Assembly: GCA_022563775.1 (NCBI GenBank)
Contig: JADFMS010000012.1
Coordinates: forward strand, 1 to 34,884
DNA length: 34,884 bases
Direction of reading: 5' to 3'
Source of the DNA: Fidelibacterota bacterium
GTDB lineage: Bacteria; Marinisomatota; SORT01
Part shown: piece after piece, positions 8,361-17,238 of the stretch
How the letters are laid out: every line of letters starts with the position of its first letter
Numbering within the stretch: the stretch's first letter is position 1
Position numbers and translations under genes: made by a program
The notes under the pieces: model-generated
Told to the model about the DNA's origin: nothing
Seen by the model: only the letters and a program-made list of their open reading frames with translations
Database searches by the model: none

Positions 8361-8384
8361 TTTCTAAAAATAACAAAAGTTCAG
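8352..8384. terminator. Possible shared hairpin between the rpsT and guaB ends
   Basis: CTGAACT (8352-8358) and AGTTCAG (8378-8384) form a 7-bp stem around a 19-base AT-rich loop, overlapping the last codons of both convergent genes. It could slow both polymerases, but the loop is long and there is no T run, so it may be coincidental. Confidence 0.25.
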
Positions 8385-9862
8385 ACAGAACCGCGAGCCT
8401 GGTAATTCGGAGCTTCCCTTGATATGACCAGATCGTGAGGATGACTTTCTTTAATTCCCGTCGCTGTTACTTTAACAAACTTCGCGTTATTTTTCAAGGA
8501 TTCAATGTTTTCGGCACCGCAATAACCCATTGCCGCGCGGACTCCGCCTATAAACTGATGAACTGAATCCCTTACCTGCCCCCTATAGGGTACACGTCCC
8601 TCGATTCCTTCCGGCACCAACTTTGCCGTTTCTTCACCTTCCTGAAAATACCTGTCACTCCCTCCGGTTTGCATAGCTCCGATTGATCCCATACCTCTAT
8701 ATGTCTTGAACCACCTTCCATCAAAGAGTATCATCTCTCCCGGACTCTCCTCCATACCTGCAAGGACACTCCCCATCATCACTGTAGAAGCACCCGCCGC
8801 TAAAGCCTTTGCTATATCACCGGAATATCTTATTCCGCCGTCGGCAATCAGAGGAACATCATGCTTATCAGCGGCTTTTATGCAATTGAGAATTGCGCTT
8901 AATTGCGGCATTCCCGCTCCCGTTACTACCCGTGTCGTACATGATGCTCCCGGCCCGATTCCCACCTTTACGGCATCGGCGCCATGTTCTATCAACTCCG
9001 CCGTACCCTCTTCGGTGACTACGTTTCCGGCTATAATATCCCGGTCGGGGTGAGCTTTCTTAACTTCTTTTATCAGGTTCAAAACTCCTTTGGAATGCCC
9101 GTGGGCAGAGTCGATCACGAGCACGTCAATTTGAGATGTTATCAGACTTTCTACCCGTTCCATTGCGTCTTTAGATACGCCTACCGCCGCTCCGACTCGC
9201 AATCTTCCCTGGTCGTCTTTTGCTGCGTTTGGAAACTGACGCGACTTCTCAATATCTTTCACGGTCAGTAGGCCTTTAAGCTTACCTTCTTTGCCTATCA
9301 GGGGAAGTTTCTCAATTCTGTTGTCAGCGAGTATTTTTAACGCGACTTCAAACGATGTATCGATATCCGCCGTTATCAATTTGTCTCCTGACGTCATCAC
9401 ATCTGAGACCGGAGTCGATAAATCTTCTACGTTCCAGAGGTCCCGGTATGTTACTATTCCAAGCAAATTGTCTTCATGTACAACCGGGAAACCCGAAATT
9501 CCCTCTGACCTAATCATTTGAAGCGCATCCCCTACGCTTTTAGACGAATCGATTGTGACCGGATCCTTAATAATGGTACTTTCCGCCCTCTTGACCCTAT
9601 CAACTTCAGCCGATTGCTCCTCGATACTCTGGTTCCTGTGTAGAATGCCGATACCGCCCAGCTTAGCCATCTGAATAGCCATTTCGGAGCCGGTTACCGT
9701 ATCCATTGCCGCAGAAATCAGAGGTAGAGATAGCTTCAGGTTTTTTGTCAGTCTTGTATTCAGGTCGACGTCTTTCGGCAATACTTCTGAGTGTGCCGGT
9801 ATCAATAGCACGTCATCAAATGTAAGCGCTTCATAAAGAATTTTATCTTCCAAGCGGGTCAC
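8381..9862 (-). CDS. guaB: Inosine-5'-monophosphate dehydrogenase
   Basis: 493 residues, the usual length. The enzyme oxidises IMP to XMP with NAD+, the committed step of GMP synthesis, in the cytoplasm. Visible features: N-terminal ALTFDDVLLIPAHSEVLPKD; a tandem CBS (Bateman) insertion at about residues 95-205; the IMP/active-site loop GIGPGASCTTRVVTGAGMPQ with catalytic Cys308; PLIADGGIRYSGDIAKALAA; the MGSIGAMQTGGSDRYFQE region; and the mobile-flap sequence PEGIEGRVPYRG. Start is GTG at 9860-9862, with no clear ribosome site. A candidate promoter and an inverted repeat lie upstream (9928-9978). The upstream AGCS symporter gene is on the same strand but 127 bases away, so guaB is probably transcribed separately. 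Confidence 0.97.
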   Translation of the reverse strand: MTRLEDKILYEALTFDDVLLIPAHSEVLPKDVDLNTRLTKNLKLSLPLISAAMDTVTGSEMAIQMAKLGGIGILHRNQSIEEQSAEVDRVKRAESTIIKDPVTIDSSKSVGDALQMIRSEGISGFPVVHEDNLLGIVTYRDLWNVEDLSTPVSDVMTSGDKLITADIDTSFEVALKILADNRIEKLPLIGKEGKLKGLLTVKDIEKSRQFPNAAKDDQGRLRVGAAVGVSKDAMERVESLITSQIDVLVIDSAHGHSKGVLNLIKEVKKAHPDRDIIAGNVVTEEGTAELIEHGADAVKVGIGPGASCTTRVVTGAGMPQLSAILNCIKAADKHDVPLIADGGIRYSGDIAKALAAGASTVMMGSVLAGMEESPGEMILFDGRWFKTYRGMGSIGAMQTGGSDRYFQEGEETAKLVPEGIEGRVPYRGQVRDSVHQFIGGVRAAMGYCGAENIESLKNNAKFVKVTATGIKESHPHDLVISREAPNYQARGSV

Positions 9863-9927
9863 CGTGATTCAGTTGTTAAAGAAGGAGAGATCGAATAAGG
9901 ATGAATTTCTAATATCATTAACCACTA

Positions 9928-9956
9928 ATGCTAAATAAATATTAGAACAGAGTCAA
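9928..9956 (-). promoter_or_regulatory. Candidate guaB promoter
   Basis: On the minus strand TTGACT (9956-9951) and TAGCAT (9933-9928) are separated by 17 bases, close to the sigma-70 consensus. The predicted leader is about 60 bases. The upstream box overlaps one arm of the inverted repeat at 9954-9978. Confidence 0.4.
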
Positions 9957-9978
9957 GAGAATTATCGACACTCTCTTG
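9954..9978 (-). terminator. 7-bp inverted repeat after the symporter gene, next to the guaB promoter
   Basis: CAAGAGA and TCTCTTG flank an 11-base spacer, 12 bases beyond the stop codon of the AGCS gene. It could terminate that transcript or, since it overlaps the guaB -35 box, serve as an operator. No T run follows. Confidence 0.35.
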
Positions 9979-9989
9979 CATTATTAATA

Positions 9990-11324
9990 CTATGGCTCCT
10001 TTTGTCCCTTTGCCATGCCGACGACAACCCCTCCAAGCGCTATCAACGCTATCAAATTCGGGATAGTCATCATGCCGTTCAGAATATCACCCATAGCCCA
10101 GATAACTTCCGCCTCATTGAATGTTCCCGCCAGCATAAAAATGCAAAATGTCCAGCGAAATGGGACTCTGATTTTATCTCCGAAAAGATATGCGAAACAT
10201 TGTTCACCATAATAGGGCCAGGCTATAAGTGAGGAATATCCGAATAATAGGGATGAAGCCGCTACGACCCACGCCCCGGTTATGCCCAATGTCGATTCGA
10301 ACGAGCCGGCAGCCAGAACAGTGCTCGTACCGCCCATCGTCCAATCCGCCGATGATAGTATTACAAGCGCCGTAATAGTGTTTATGACTAAAGTATCGAG
10401 AAACACGCCTACCATGCTCACTAACCCCTGTGAACGGGGAGATGTAGTGATCGCAGCGCCATGAACTATCGGGGCGCTACCGGTACCAGCCTCGTTCGAG
10501 TAGACACCTCGCGCCACACCATACCGGACAGCCATCATTACCGAAGCGCCGGCGAATCCGCCCGAGGCGCTCCTGGCACTGAATGCGGATTCTACTATTT
10601 CCTTGAGTATGCCTAATATCTCTGATGTGTTAATAATTACGATCAGTAGTCCGGTCACTAAATATATCAATACCATTATGGGAGTTAATTTTGCGGCTAT
10701 TACAACTATACTTCTAATTCCTTTTATTATCACAAGCCATGTAAGAAATGCTATCACTAACCCGCTTAAAAGCATCGGTATTTCAAAAAGTTTGTTAAGC
10801 ACCAGGCTCATAGAATTAGTCTGAATTGTAGATGTTGACACTAAGGTTTTTATGCCCATAAAAAAGGCGAATATGCCTGCCAGCCAGCCCCATCCCAGCC
10901 CATATTTCATGTAATACATTGGACCCGCTAATATCGAACCGTTCTCGCTGATCTTTCTGTATTTGACACCGAGTGAGGATTCGGCGAATGAAATCGCCAT
11001 ACCGAAAAACGCCGATATCCACATCCAGAAAACCGCTCCGGGTCCCCCAATGGCAATCGCGGTGGCAACTCCTGCGATATTTCCGTTTCCGACCGCGCCC
11101 CCAAGCGCCATAGATAAAGCTTCATATGGAGTGATATCTCCTTTTCCACTACCTTTCAGGGCTTTATCCCTTCTGGTATTAGATGATTGTTTAAGAGCCT
11201 CGCGAAAATTTCTCAGCTGCAGAAATTTTAACCTGACAGTGAAATAAACTCCGACCCCAACCACAAAGATCAGCATATGCGGACCCCATACGAGATTTCC
11301 GATCATTTCAATTATGTCATTCAA
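9990..11324 (-). CDS. AGCS-family sodium:alanine/glycine symporter
   Basis: A 444-residue hydrophobic inner-membrane protein of the alanine or glycine:cation symporter family, which couples sodium (or proton) entry to uptake of small amino acids. Diagnostic segments: WGPHMLIFVVGVGVYFTVRL and LQLRNFREAL at the N-terminus; ALSMALGGAVGNGNIAGVAT, the family's conserved glycine-rich motif; FGMAISFAESSLGVKYR; and GVARGVYSNEAGTGSAPIVH, another signature. Multiple hydrophobic helices run to the C-terminus. The start is TTG at 11324, fitting the usual short N-terminus; an internal ATG six codons on is possible. No ribosome site is visible. The gap to the upstream dinG-like gene is 36 bases, so cotranscription is likely. 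Substrate specificity within the family is not determined. Confidence 0.93.
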   Translation of the reverse strand: MNDIIEMIGNLVWGPHMLIFVVGVGVYFTVRLKFLQLRNFREALKQSSNTRRDKALKGSGKGDITPYEALSMALGGAVGNGNIAGVATAIAIGGPGAVFWMWISAFFGMAISFAESSLGVKYRKISENGSILAGPMYYMKYGLGWGWLAGIFAFFMGIKTLVSTSTIQTNSMSLVLNKLFEIPMLLSGLVIAFLTWLVIIKGIRSIVVIAAKLTPIMVLIYLVTGLLIVIINTSEILGILKEIVESAFSARSASGGFAGASVMMAVRYGVARGVYSNEAGTGSAPIVHGAAITTSPRSQGLVSMVGVFLDTLVINTITALVILSSADWTMGGTSTVLAAGSFESTLGITGAWVVAASSLLFGYSSLIAWPYYGEQCFAYLFGDKIRVPFRWTFCIFMLAGTFNEAEVIWAMGDILNGMMTIPNLIALIALGGVVVGMAKGQKEP

Positions 11325-11360
11325 CTGATTTGCCCAATGTGGAGTTACGCAGTTCCTGAA

Positions 11361-14276
11361 TTAATTATTAAATCCGGCTATCCATTCTAAAACAGCATCC
11401 GATGATTGTAACACTTGTGCTTCGGAAGGCAGTGATTTCAAAAATGTCTTACCGTACATTTTGTTCGTTAATCTGTTATCGAGTATGAGTATGGTTCCAC
11501 GGTCTGACTTCGACCTTATCAACCTCCCGAAACCCTGCCGGAATTTAATTATCGCCTCCGGGATAGAGTAACTCGTAAAAGCGTTCTTCCCCTCGGATTT
11601 CAGCTTTTCCTCTATTGCGAGAACTATCGGTTCGGTGGGAACAAGAAAAGGTAATTTGGTTATAATCAGCAGTTCAAGTGCATCACCCTGAACGTCGATT
11701 CCCTCCCAGAATGAATCAGTGCCCAGAAGTGTACTTCCCATTTCGTTTTTCATTTTTTCCTGTAGTACAACCCGCGAGCCGTCTTTTCCCTGCCCGAGCA
11801 ATGACAGACCCAGTTTTCTATAATCAGGCTCAAGCGAATCATAAAATCTGTTCATCATGCCGTAAGACGTGAAAAGAACCAACGTGCCTTTTCTATGTGT
11901 GGAATTGATTTTGCTGATTAGCTTCGCAGCTTGCTCGATAAATTCATCACTGTTTGGCGGCGGCATATACGCTGTTATTCCAATTTGCGCTTGTTCTGAA
12001 TAATTAAATGGCGAACCGACTTCTTTATTTATTAATTTTTCGGGATCAGTCAACCCCACTCCCGTCCTCTCGAGAAAATAATTGAAGCTCCCTGCCACCG
12101 CAAGGGTTGCTGATGTGAATACTGCACACCTTAATCGCGAGTAAAGATGCTCATTCAACGTATCAGCCATGTTTAACGGAACGGCAAACAGTCTGACGTC
12201 CAGGCTGTCTGTCTTGGTCGGAAGTTCAACCCAGTATACATAATCTTGATCGGATGCTTCAAACAGGCGTTCTGATAGCTCTATGAAATTGACAAGTTTT
12301 TCATATTCATTCTGTATATCCGTAAAGGCTTCTTCACTGTTATTATCACTCCCCATGGGGATATCCATTATTATCTCAAGTAATTGTTTAATAAGGCTTC
12401 CCAGTATCGCTGCAGCTTGAATAAACTGCTCAACATTCTCCGATACCGAATCGAAAAATTGATCCTCATTTTTATAGCGGATTTTTGCTACATACCTGTT
12501 TCTTATTTTGGGGACCCATTCCGGCAATTTATTCAGATTCGAAAACAATTCGGTTGCTGCCGATTCCGTTTTATCCGTCTGATCGATCACTTTCTCGATA
12601 ATCCGAAGTATTGTATCCATTTTGTCCAAGCTTTTCACGCTTTGGACAATACGCAATAGCCTGTCTATCACTCCTCCGCCAACGGAGTCATTTTCGTGAA
12701 TACCGGAAAGAATCCTTTTTATCTTCCATACTGATAATTCCTCCCCGAGAAACTGCCACGCATCCTTTTCTAAGTTGTGCGCCTCATCGATAACGAGGTT
12801 TTGATAGTCGTTCAGAACCTGATTGTTTGATGCAGCATCAGAAAGTAGGAGTGAGTGATTTACGACAATGATATCCGCTGTTGCCGCAGCATCCCTGACA
12901 TTTCCAAGAAAACATCCGTTATACTGCTTGCACTTCATCTTACCGCACTTCCCTGACTCGGCGGAGATTTTATTCCACAATGAATAAGAACGATTACGAT
13001 TAAAGCCATGATTTTCTTCTATATCGCCTGTCTTGGTATGGTTGATCCAGGTAACTATAGGCGCTATTCCGATTCTTTCCTCCTCTGTAAGCCAATTGCC
13101 GGGATCCATGATTGCCTGATAATATTTGGTCAGACAAAGATAGTTATTTCGTCCCTTTAGCAACACAGCTTTGAAAGGAATTGGAAGTGATCTGTGCAAA
13201 AACGGTATGTCCTTATTGAATAATTGATCTTGAAGATTCTTAGTTCGCGTTGATATTACTACCCTTTGTCCGGCAGGCCGATTGTTCCACGCCCACATTA
13301 TTGAAGGCACCAAATAAGCCAGCGTTTTTCCGACTCCGGTGCCGGCTTCAATGGCAAGCATATGTCCTGCGTTAAATGCTTCGGCTATCGTAAACGCCAT
13401 ATCTTCTTGTTGAGGTCTCTCTTCATATTCCTTCAAATTAAGGGATATTTCCCCGTTAACCTGAAATATCGCTTTAACTTCTTTCGGGTTTATATACTCT
13501 AATTTAGGCGCGGCATCCAGCTGTACAGTTGTTGTTTTTCCTATTACGTTGCTTCTCATGCTCTTTACGTCATTTGGAAGCTGTTCCAATCCTTCACTGA
13601 TCTCTCCGTCATTCAATAAGCCCGACAGCGCATATAATAATTTCTTCGATGAATTATTTGTTCCTTCGAATAAACTGTGGAGAGTACTTATAGTCTTATA
13701 ACTCGTCTCAAGCATTCTTTCTACTATCTTCAGGAATAAATATCCAGCCCTTTCGGCGTCGGAACTGGCTCTGTGGGCGTCAGATTCGTCAAACCCGAAA
13801 TATTCGGCTAACGTCACCAATTTATGATTATTTACCCACCAGTAAAATATCCTCGAGAGCAGTGCGGTGTCGTAAACGTCGTTTTTGAAGTACGATTGCG
13901 GTTTTTCAGACCTTCCGGATGATTCTGCATCAGCCTTAGCAGCCCAGGTTCTAAGAAATTTCATGTCGAAAGGAGAGTTATGAGCTACTAAGGGCATATC
14001 TCCGCAGAATTCGATAAAATCTGATATCACTTCAATATAGTCGGGTGCGTCGGCAACATCATGGTCTGATATACCGGTCAGTTTTGTAATAAACGTAGGA
14101 ATTTTTATCGAAGGACGAACAAATGATTCAAAACTTTCACCGGGCTCGCAGTCGTGAAATTTTGTCGCTCCGATCTCGATTATCTGATCTTTGGAGGCAT
14201 TCAGCCCGGTAGTTTCGATGTCGAGCGCTACAAAATCCGATAATCCAAGTTTACGAATTATCTCAGGATCAGGCAT
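11361..14276 (-). CDS. dinG: DinG-type Fe-S helicase with N-terminal DEDDh exonuclease
   Basis: 971 residues. The N-terminal 170 form a DnaQ-like 3'-5' exonuclease: VALDIETTGLNASKDQIIEI, AHNSPFDMKFL and HRASSDAERAGYLFL supply the DEDDh residues. The remainder is an XPD/DinG superfamily 2 helicase: Walker A EAGTGVGKT (near 310), DEAH at 497-500, and motif VI FRQGFGRLIRSKSDRGT. Four cysteines (C381, C444, C449, C455) fit an iron-sulfur cluster; the last three have the same spacing as in E. coli DinG (194, 199, 205). The fused exonuclease resembles Gram-positive DinG, most of which lack the cluster, so having both domains is notable. Role: probably DNA repair and resolution of unusual DNA structures. 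I chose the ATG at 14276 over the adjacent TTG; no ribosome site. Confidence 0.92.
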   Translation of the reverse strand: MPDPEIIRKLGLSDFVALDIETTGLNASKDQIIEIGATKFHDCEPGESFESFVRPSIKIPTFITKLTGISDHDVADAPDYIEVISDFIEFCGDMPLVAHNSPFDMKFLRTWAAKADAESSGRSEKPQSYFKNDVYDTALLSRIFYWWVNNHKLVTLAEYFGFDESDAHRASSDAERAGYLFLKIVERMLETSYKTISTLHSLFEGTNNSSKKLLYALSGLLNDGEISEGLEQLPNDVKSMRSNVIGKTTTVQLDAAPKLEYINPKEVKAIFQVNGEISLNLKEYEERPQQEDMAFTIAEAFNAGHMLAIEAGTGVGKTLAYLVPSIMWAWNNRPAGQRVVISTRTKNLQDQLFNKDIPFLHRSLPIPFKAVLLKGRNNYLCLTKYYQAIMDPGNWLTEEERIGIAPIVTWINHTKTGDIEENHGFNRNRSYSLWNKISAESGKCGKMKCKQYNGCFLGNVRDAAATADIIVVNHSLLLSDAASNNQVLNDYQNLVIDEAHNLEKDAWQFLGEELSVWKIKRILSGIHENDSVGGGVIDRLLRIVQSVKSLDKMDTILRIIEKVIDQTDKTESAATELFSNLNKLPEWVPKIRNRYVAKIRYKNEDQFFDSVSENVEQFIQAAAILGSLIKQLLEIIMDIPMGSDNNSEEAFTDIQNEYEKLVNFIELSERLFEASDQDYVYWVELPTKTDSLDVRLFAVPLNMADTLNEHLYSRLRCAVFTSATLAVAGSFNYFLERTGVGLTDPEKLINKEVGSPFNYSEQAQIGITAYMPPPNSDEFIEQAAKLISKINSTHRKGTLVLFTSYGMMNRFYDSLEPDYRKLGLSLLGQGKDGSRVVLQEKMKNEMGSTLLGTDSFWEGIDVQGDALELLIITKLPFLVPTEPIVLAIEEKLKSEGKNAFTSYSIPEAIIKFRQGFGRLIRSKSDRGTILILDNRLTNKMYGKTFLKSLPSEAQVLQSSDAVLEWIAGFNN

Positions 14277-14349
14277 CAATCGAAGTTAATTTTTACCCGA
14301 TGAAACGGATAATAAGAAACATAGAGGGGATATATCACCACCACCGTTA

Positions 14350-15528
14350 TTAAATGGAGGTAAATGCTCTGGCAACGTCAAACAGTAATTTTGGATGTCT
14401 AATTAAAGCTGATTTGAATATTTTTCCTAAAGATCTCTTTTCTTCGGGAATCTCACTTATTATATCAGCTGTACGGTTTAAATCATCATCCGTCAACTTC
14501 ATTATGGCAGATTTAATCCGGTACATTCTCTCGTAACTCTTTCCAAGCAACTTATGCCATTCCTTTTCATAGGAGCTGAGAAATTTATAAGAATAATTAC
14601 TTTTATTTACAGCTTCGACGGCTTTCATCCCTGCGAGCCTCCCACCCTGCATCCCGGAGACTATGCCTGCGCCTGAAACAGGATTGACCATATGAGCCGC
14701 GTCCCCTGTAATCATTATGTTATCAGCTGCAATTTTCGGAAGTGTATGAGCGCACGGCACTCCTCCTACAACGGTTGTTAAAACAGCTGCATCCGGGAAA
14801 TGTTTTTCCATGAAATCGTCAAGATACCGTCGCGCGGATTTGTGTTTGTGGTTTGGACCGGAAACTCCGAGTCCGATGTTTGCAAACCTGTCTCCCTTTG
14901 GGAATACCCATAAATAACCGCCGGGCGCGACTTCAGACCCGAGATAAAAATCGAGTCGATTACTATTACAGTCAACGTTCGCCACCGAAATCTGAATAGC
15001 GGCTTCCATGTCTTTTAGTTTGATAGTTGTTTTAAGTCCTGCCCATCTCCCGACTCTCGATTCGACTCCATCGGCAGCAATAACGATCTTGCATCTCAGT
15101 TCGATATCATCGGATAAATACTTCACTTTTACACCTTTGATCTCATCGCCTTCCTTGATAAGGTCATACACGTAAGCTTTCGTCATAATGGAAGCGCCTT
15201 TATCTCCAGCGATTTGTGCCAATTCATAGTCGAACAGCCTTCGTTCGAGAATGTATCCTCCTTCCGAAAGGTTTGCAACAAGTACGTGTTTACCAGAGGG
15301 GGCAGTCAATCTGAATGAGTCAATTTTAGATGCAATCCACTTCGGGTTGGGTTCTATAAATCTTGCAATACCCTCCGCTCCTACAGCTTCTCCGCATCGT
15401 ACGGGCATTCCGATGTCCCGATCTTTCTCAAGCATTAGAACGGAAGCGCCGCCTTCCGCTACAAAACGGGCGGCGGTACTCCCAGCGGGTCCACCACCTA
15501 CCACGATCACATCATATTCATCCTTCAT
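14350..15528 (-). CDS. Geranylgeranyl-reductase-family FAD-dependent oxidoreductase
   Basis: 392-residue flavoprotein of the geranylgeranyl reductase / FixC group. Residues 6-20 (DVIVVGGGPAGSTAA) form the FAD-binding Rossmann motif; DIGMPVRCGEAVG contains the conserved Cys45 of this group; IAADGVESRVGRWAG and ITGDAAHMVNPVSGAGI (about 271-287) are the second and third flavin motifs. Characterised relatives reduce isoprenoid double bonds in archaeal lipids, chlorophyll side chains or quinone tails. Its start codon overlaps the stop of the adjacent ferredoxin gene by four bases (ATGA), so that ferredoxin is the likely electron donor. In a bacterium lacking archaeal lipids a partly saturated menaquinone tail is a reasonable target, but this is inference. 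ATG start. Confidence 0.88.
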   Translation of the reverse strand: MKDEYDVIVVGGGPAGSTAARFVAEGGASVLMLEKDRDIGMPVRCGEAVGAEGIARFIEPNPKWIASKIDSFRLTAPSGKHVLVANLSEGGYILERRLFDYELAQIAGDKGASIMTKAYVYDLIKEGDEIKGVKVKYLSDDIELRCKIVIAADGVESRVGRWAGLKTTIKLKDMEAAIQISVANVDCNSNRLDFYLGSEVAPGGYLWVFPKGDRFANIGLGVSGPNHKHKSARRYLDDFMEKHFPDAAVLTTVVGGVPCAHTLPKIAADNIMITGDAAHMVNPVSGAGIVSGMQGGRLAGMKAVEAVNKSNYSYKFLSSYEKEWHKLLGKSYERMYRIKSAIMKLTDDDLNRTADIISEIPEEKRSLGKIFKSALIRHPKLLFDVARAFTSI

Positions 15529-15716
15529 GCCGAGATCATTTCACCATCTGCCTTATGCAAAACTTCAATAGGGCAGATCCATATGCAAAGGTCGCAGTCT
15601 ATGCATCTGTCATGCAGTATATCTATCCTTGCTTCAAACAACTCGATAGCGTCTACCGGACATACAGCCACGCATGTACCGCAAAAATCACATTTATTTT
15701 CTTCTACTGTTATCAT
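15525..15716 (-). CDS. 2[4Fe-4S] ferredoxin-like protein
   Basis: A 63-residue protein with two complete CxxCxxCxxxCP motifs (cysteines 9, 12, 15, 19 and 38, 41, 44, 48), giving two [4Fe-4S] clusters as in small clostridial-type ferredoxins. It should carry electrons at low potential in the cytoplasm. The four-base overlap with the downstream flavoprotein gene shows the two are made together; such a ferredoxin commonly accompanies geranylgeranyl-reductase-family enzymes and FixC (as FixX). ATG start with only a weak purine-rich upstream stretch. Confidence 0.92.
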   Translation of the reverse strand: MITVEENKCDFCGTCVAVCPVDAIELFEARIDILHDRCIDCDLCIWICPIEVLHKADGEMISA

Positions 15717-15770
15717 TTAATCTTTCTTATTTATTATACTTTGTAAGAAGTATTTGTGTATATGAATATA

Positions 15771-15785
15771 ACGATTCTGAATCGT
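15771..15785. repeat. Short palindrome upstream of the ferredoxin gene
   Basis: ACGATTC, one base, GAATCGT: two 7-base arms in the gap between purF and the ferredoxin gene. With only one central base it looks more like a dimeric repressor site than a terminator, although as RNA it could form a 5-bp hairpin after purF. Confidence 0.35.
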
Positions 15786-15840
15786 ACTTTCAATTTATAA
15801 CAAGGGGACTATTTATCTCAGAATGGCTTCTTCGTCTGAA

Positions 15841-17238
15841 TTACGCTTCGATCGACTCCTTTACAACCCTCTCTTCGATGGCTATAGGGTATTCCCCGCT
15901 AAAACACGCAGTGCAGAAATCTGAAGGGTCTTTTCCTGTGGCCTCAAGCATCCCCTCGATAGAGAGGTAGTACAGGGAATCGGCTCCTAAGTATTTTCTT
16001 ATTTCTTCGGTACTCATTTTACCTGCGATAAGCTCTTCCGGTGTAGGGAAATCCATCCCATAAAAACAAGGATGCCTAATGGGAGGGCTCGATATTCGTA
16101 TATGCACCTCCTTACAGCCTGCTTTCTTGAGGAGGCGTGTGAGCTTTTTAAGAGTTGTTCCCCGGACTATCGAATCATCTACTATTATTACCTTTTTACC
16201 CTTAAGTACTCCGCCGACAGTATTAAACTTTATTTTGACTCCAAAATCTCTTTGAGATTGCCGTGGATTGATGAACGTTCTTCCGACGTAATGATTCCTT
16301 ATCAAACCGATCTCAAATTTTTTGCCCGATTGTAACGCATATCCAAGCGCTGCCGTATTACTGCTGTCAGGTACTGCTATAACTATGTCCGCATCCTCCA
16401 CGTCGGCTTCCTCAGCAAGTTTCTTCCCGAGATTTCTTCTTGTTTTATCAACGAACTCTCCGAATACCCGGCTATCGGGTCTTGAAAAATACACATACTC
16501 GAAAATACAGTAGCTTGGATTCTTCTCGCCCTTATACGAGTGTAACCCGTCTTTATCTGCGACCAGTATTTCCCCGGGCTCAACGTCTCTCAGGTACTCA
16601 GCCTCTACAAGATCAAAGGCGCACGATTCGGAGGCAAATATATAAGAATCGCCGAGTTGCCCTACACAAAGGGGTCTAAACCCTTGAGAATCCCTTACCG
16701 CAATCAGCTCACTGTCAGTCATCAGCACCAGGGAATATGCGCCTTTGACCTTTGCGAGGGCGTCCTTGATTTTTTCCACCAGCGTCGTTGATTTGCTTTT
16801 AGCAATCAAATGAACGATAAGCTCGGTATCTGTCGTGGTCTGAAATATAGTTCCCTCCTCCATAAGTTCCCGGCGAATCGGCGTAGTGTTTACCAAATTA
16901 CCGTTATGTGAGATTGCTATCCGGAAGTCCTGTAAATTGAACTGCAATGGTTGAATGTTAGCAATCTTGGACGCGCCTGTCGTGGAATACCTGTTATGTC
17001 CAATGGCTATGTGACCCTTGAGCTGATCCAGTGTGCTCGGTTCCGAAAAGATGTCCGCCACAAGACCCATACCCAGATGCTTGTACGCTAATTTCCCGTC
17101 GGTAGAAACAATACCGGAAGATTCCTGCCCTCTGTGTTGAAGGGCAAAGAGCCCGTGATATGTTAGGGTAGCAGCCTCAGGATGACCATAAATACCGAAT
17201 ACTCCGCACTTTTCGTTAATGCTTTTTGACTGTGACAT
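15841..17238 (-). CDS. purF: Amidophosphoribosyltransferase (iron-sulfur type)
   Basis: 465 residues. It transfers the glutamine amide nitrogen to PRPP, the first step of purine biosynthesis. The N-terminal nucleophile glutaminase domain begins at Cys11 (EKCGVFGIYG), so a 10-residue propeptide must be removed, as in Bacillus subtilis PurF. The glutaminase continues with GLFALQHRGQESSGI and IGHNRYSTTG. The phosphoribosyltransferase domain has the PRPP loop VIIVDDSIVRGTT. Four cysteines at 244, 391, 442 and 445 (the last two in DFCTACFSG) match the [4Fe-4S] ligands of the Bacillus type, which E. coli PurF lacks. ATG start, sharing one base with the stop of the PHP gene upstream (TAATG), so the two are translationally coupled. 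Confidence 0.97.
   Translation of the reverse strand: MSQSKSINEKCGVFGIYGHPEAATLTYHGLFALQHRGQESSGIVSTDGKLAYKHLGMGLVADIFSEPSTLDQLKGHIAIGHNRYSTTGASKIANIQPLQFNLQDFRIAISHNGNLVNTTPIRRELMEEGTIFQTTTDTELIVHLIAKSKSTTLVEKIKDALAKVKGAYSLVLMTDSELIAVRDSQGFRPLCVGQLGDSYIFASESCAFDLVEAEYLRDVEPGEILVADKDGLHSYKGEKNPSYCIFEYVYFSRPDSRVFGEFVDKTRRNLGKKLAEEADVEDADIVIAVPDSSNTAALGYALQSGKKFEIGLIRNHYVGRTFINPRQSQRDFGVKIKFNTVGGVLKGKKVIIVDDSIVRGTTLKKLTRLLKKAGCKEVHIRISSPPIRHPCFYGMDFPTPEELIAGKMSTEEIRKYLGADSLYYLSIEGMLEATGKDPSDFCTACFSGEYPIAIEERVVKESIEA

Noticed and set aside
8352..8384. Convergent hairpin as a firm bidirectional terminator
   Set aside because: The stem is only 7 bp, the loop is 19 bases and no T run follows on either strand; kept only as a weak feature.
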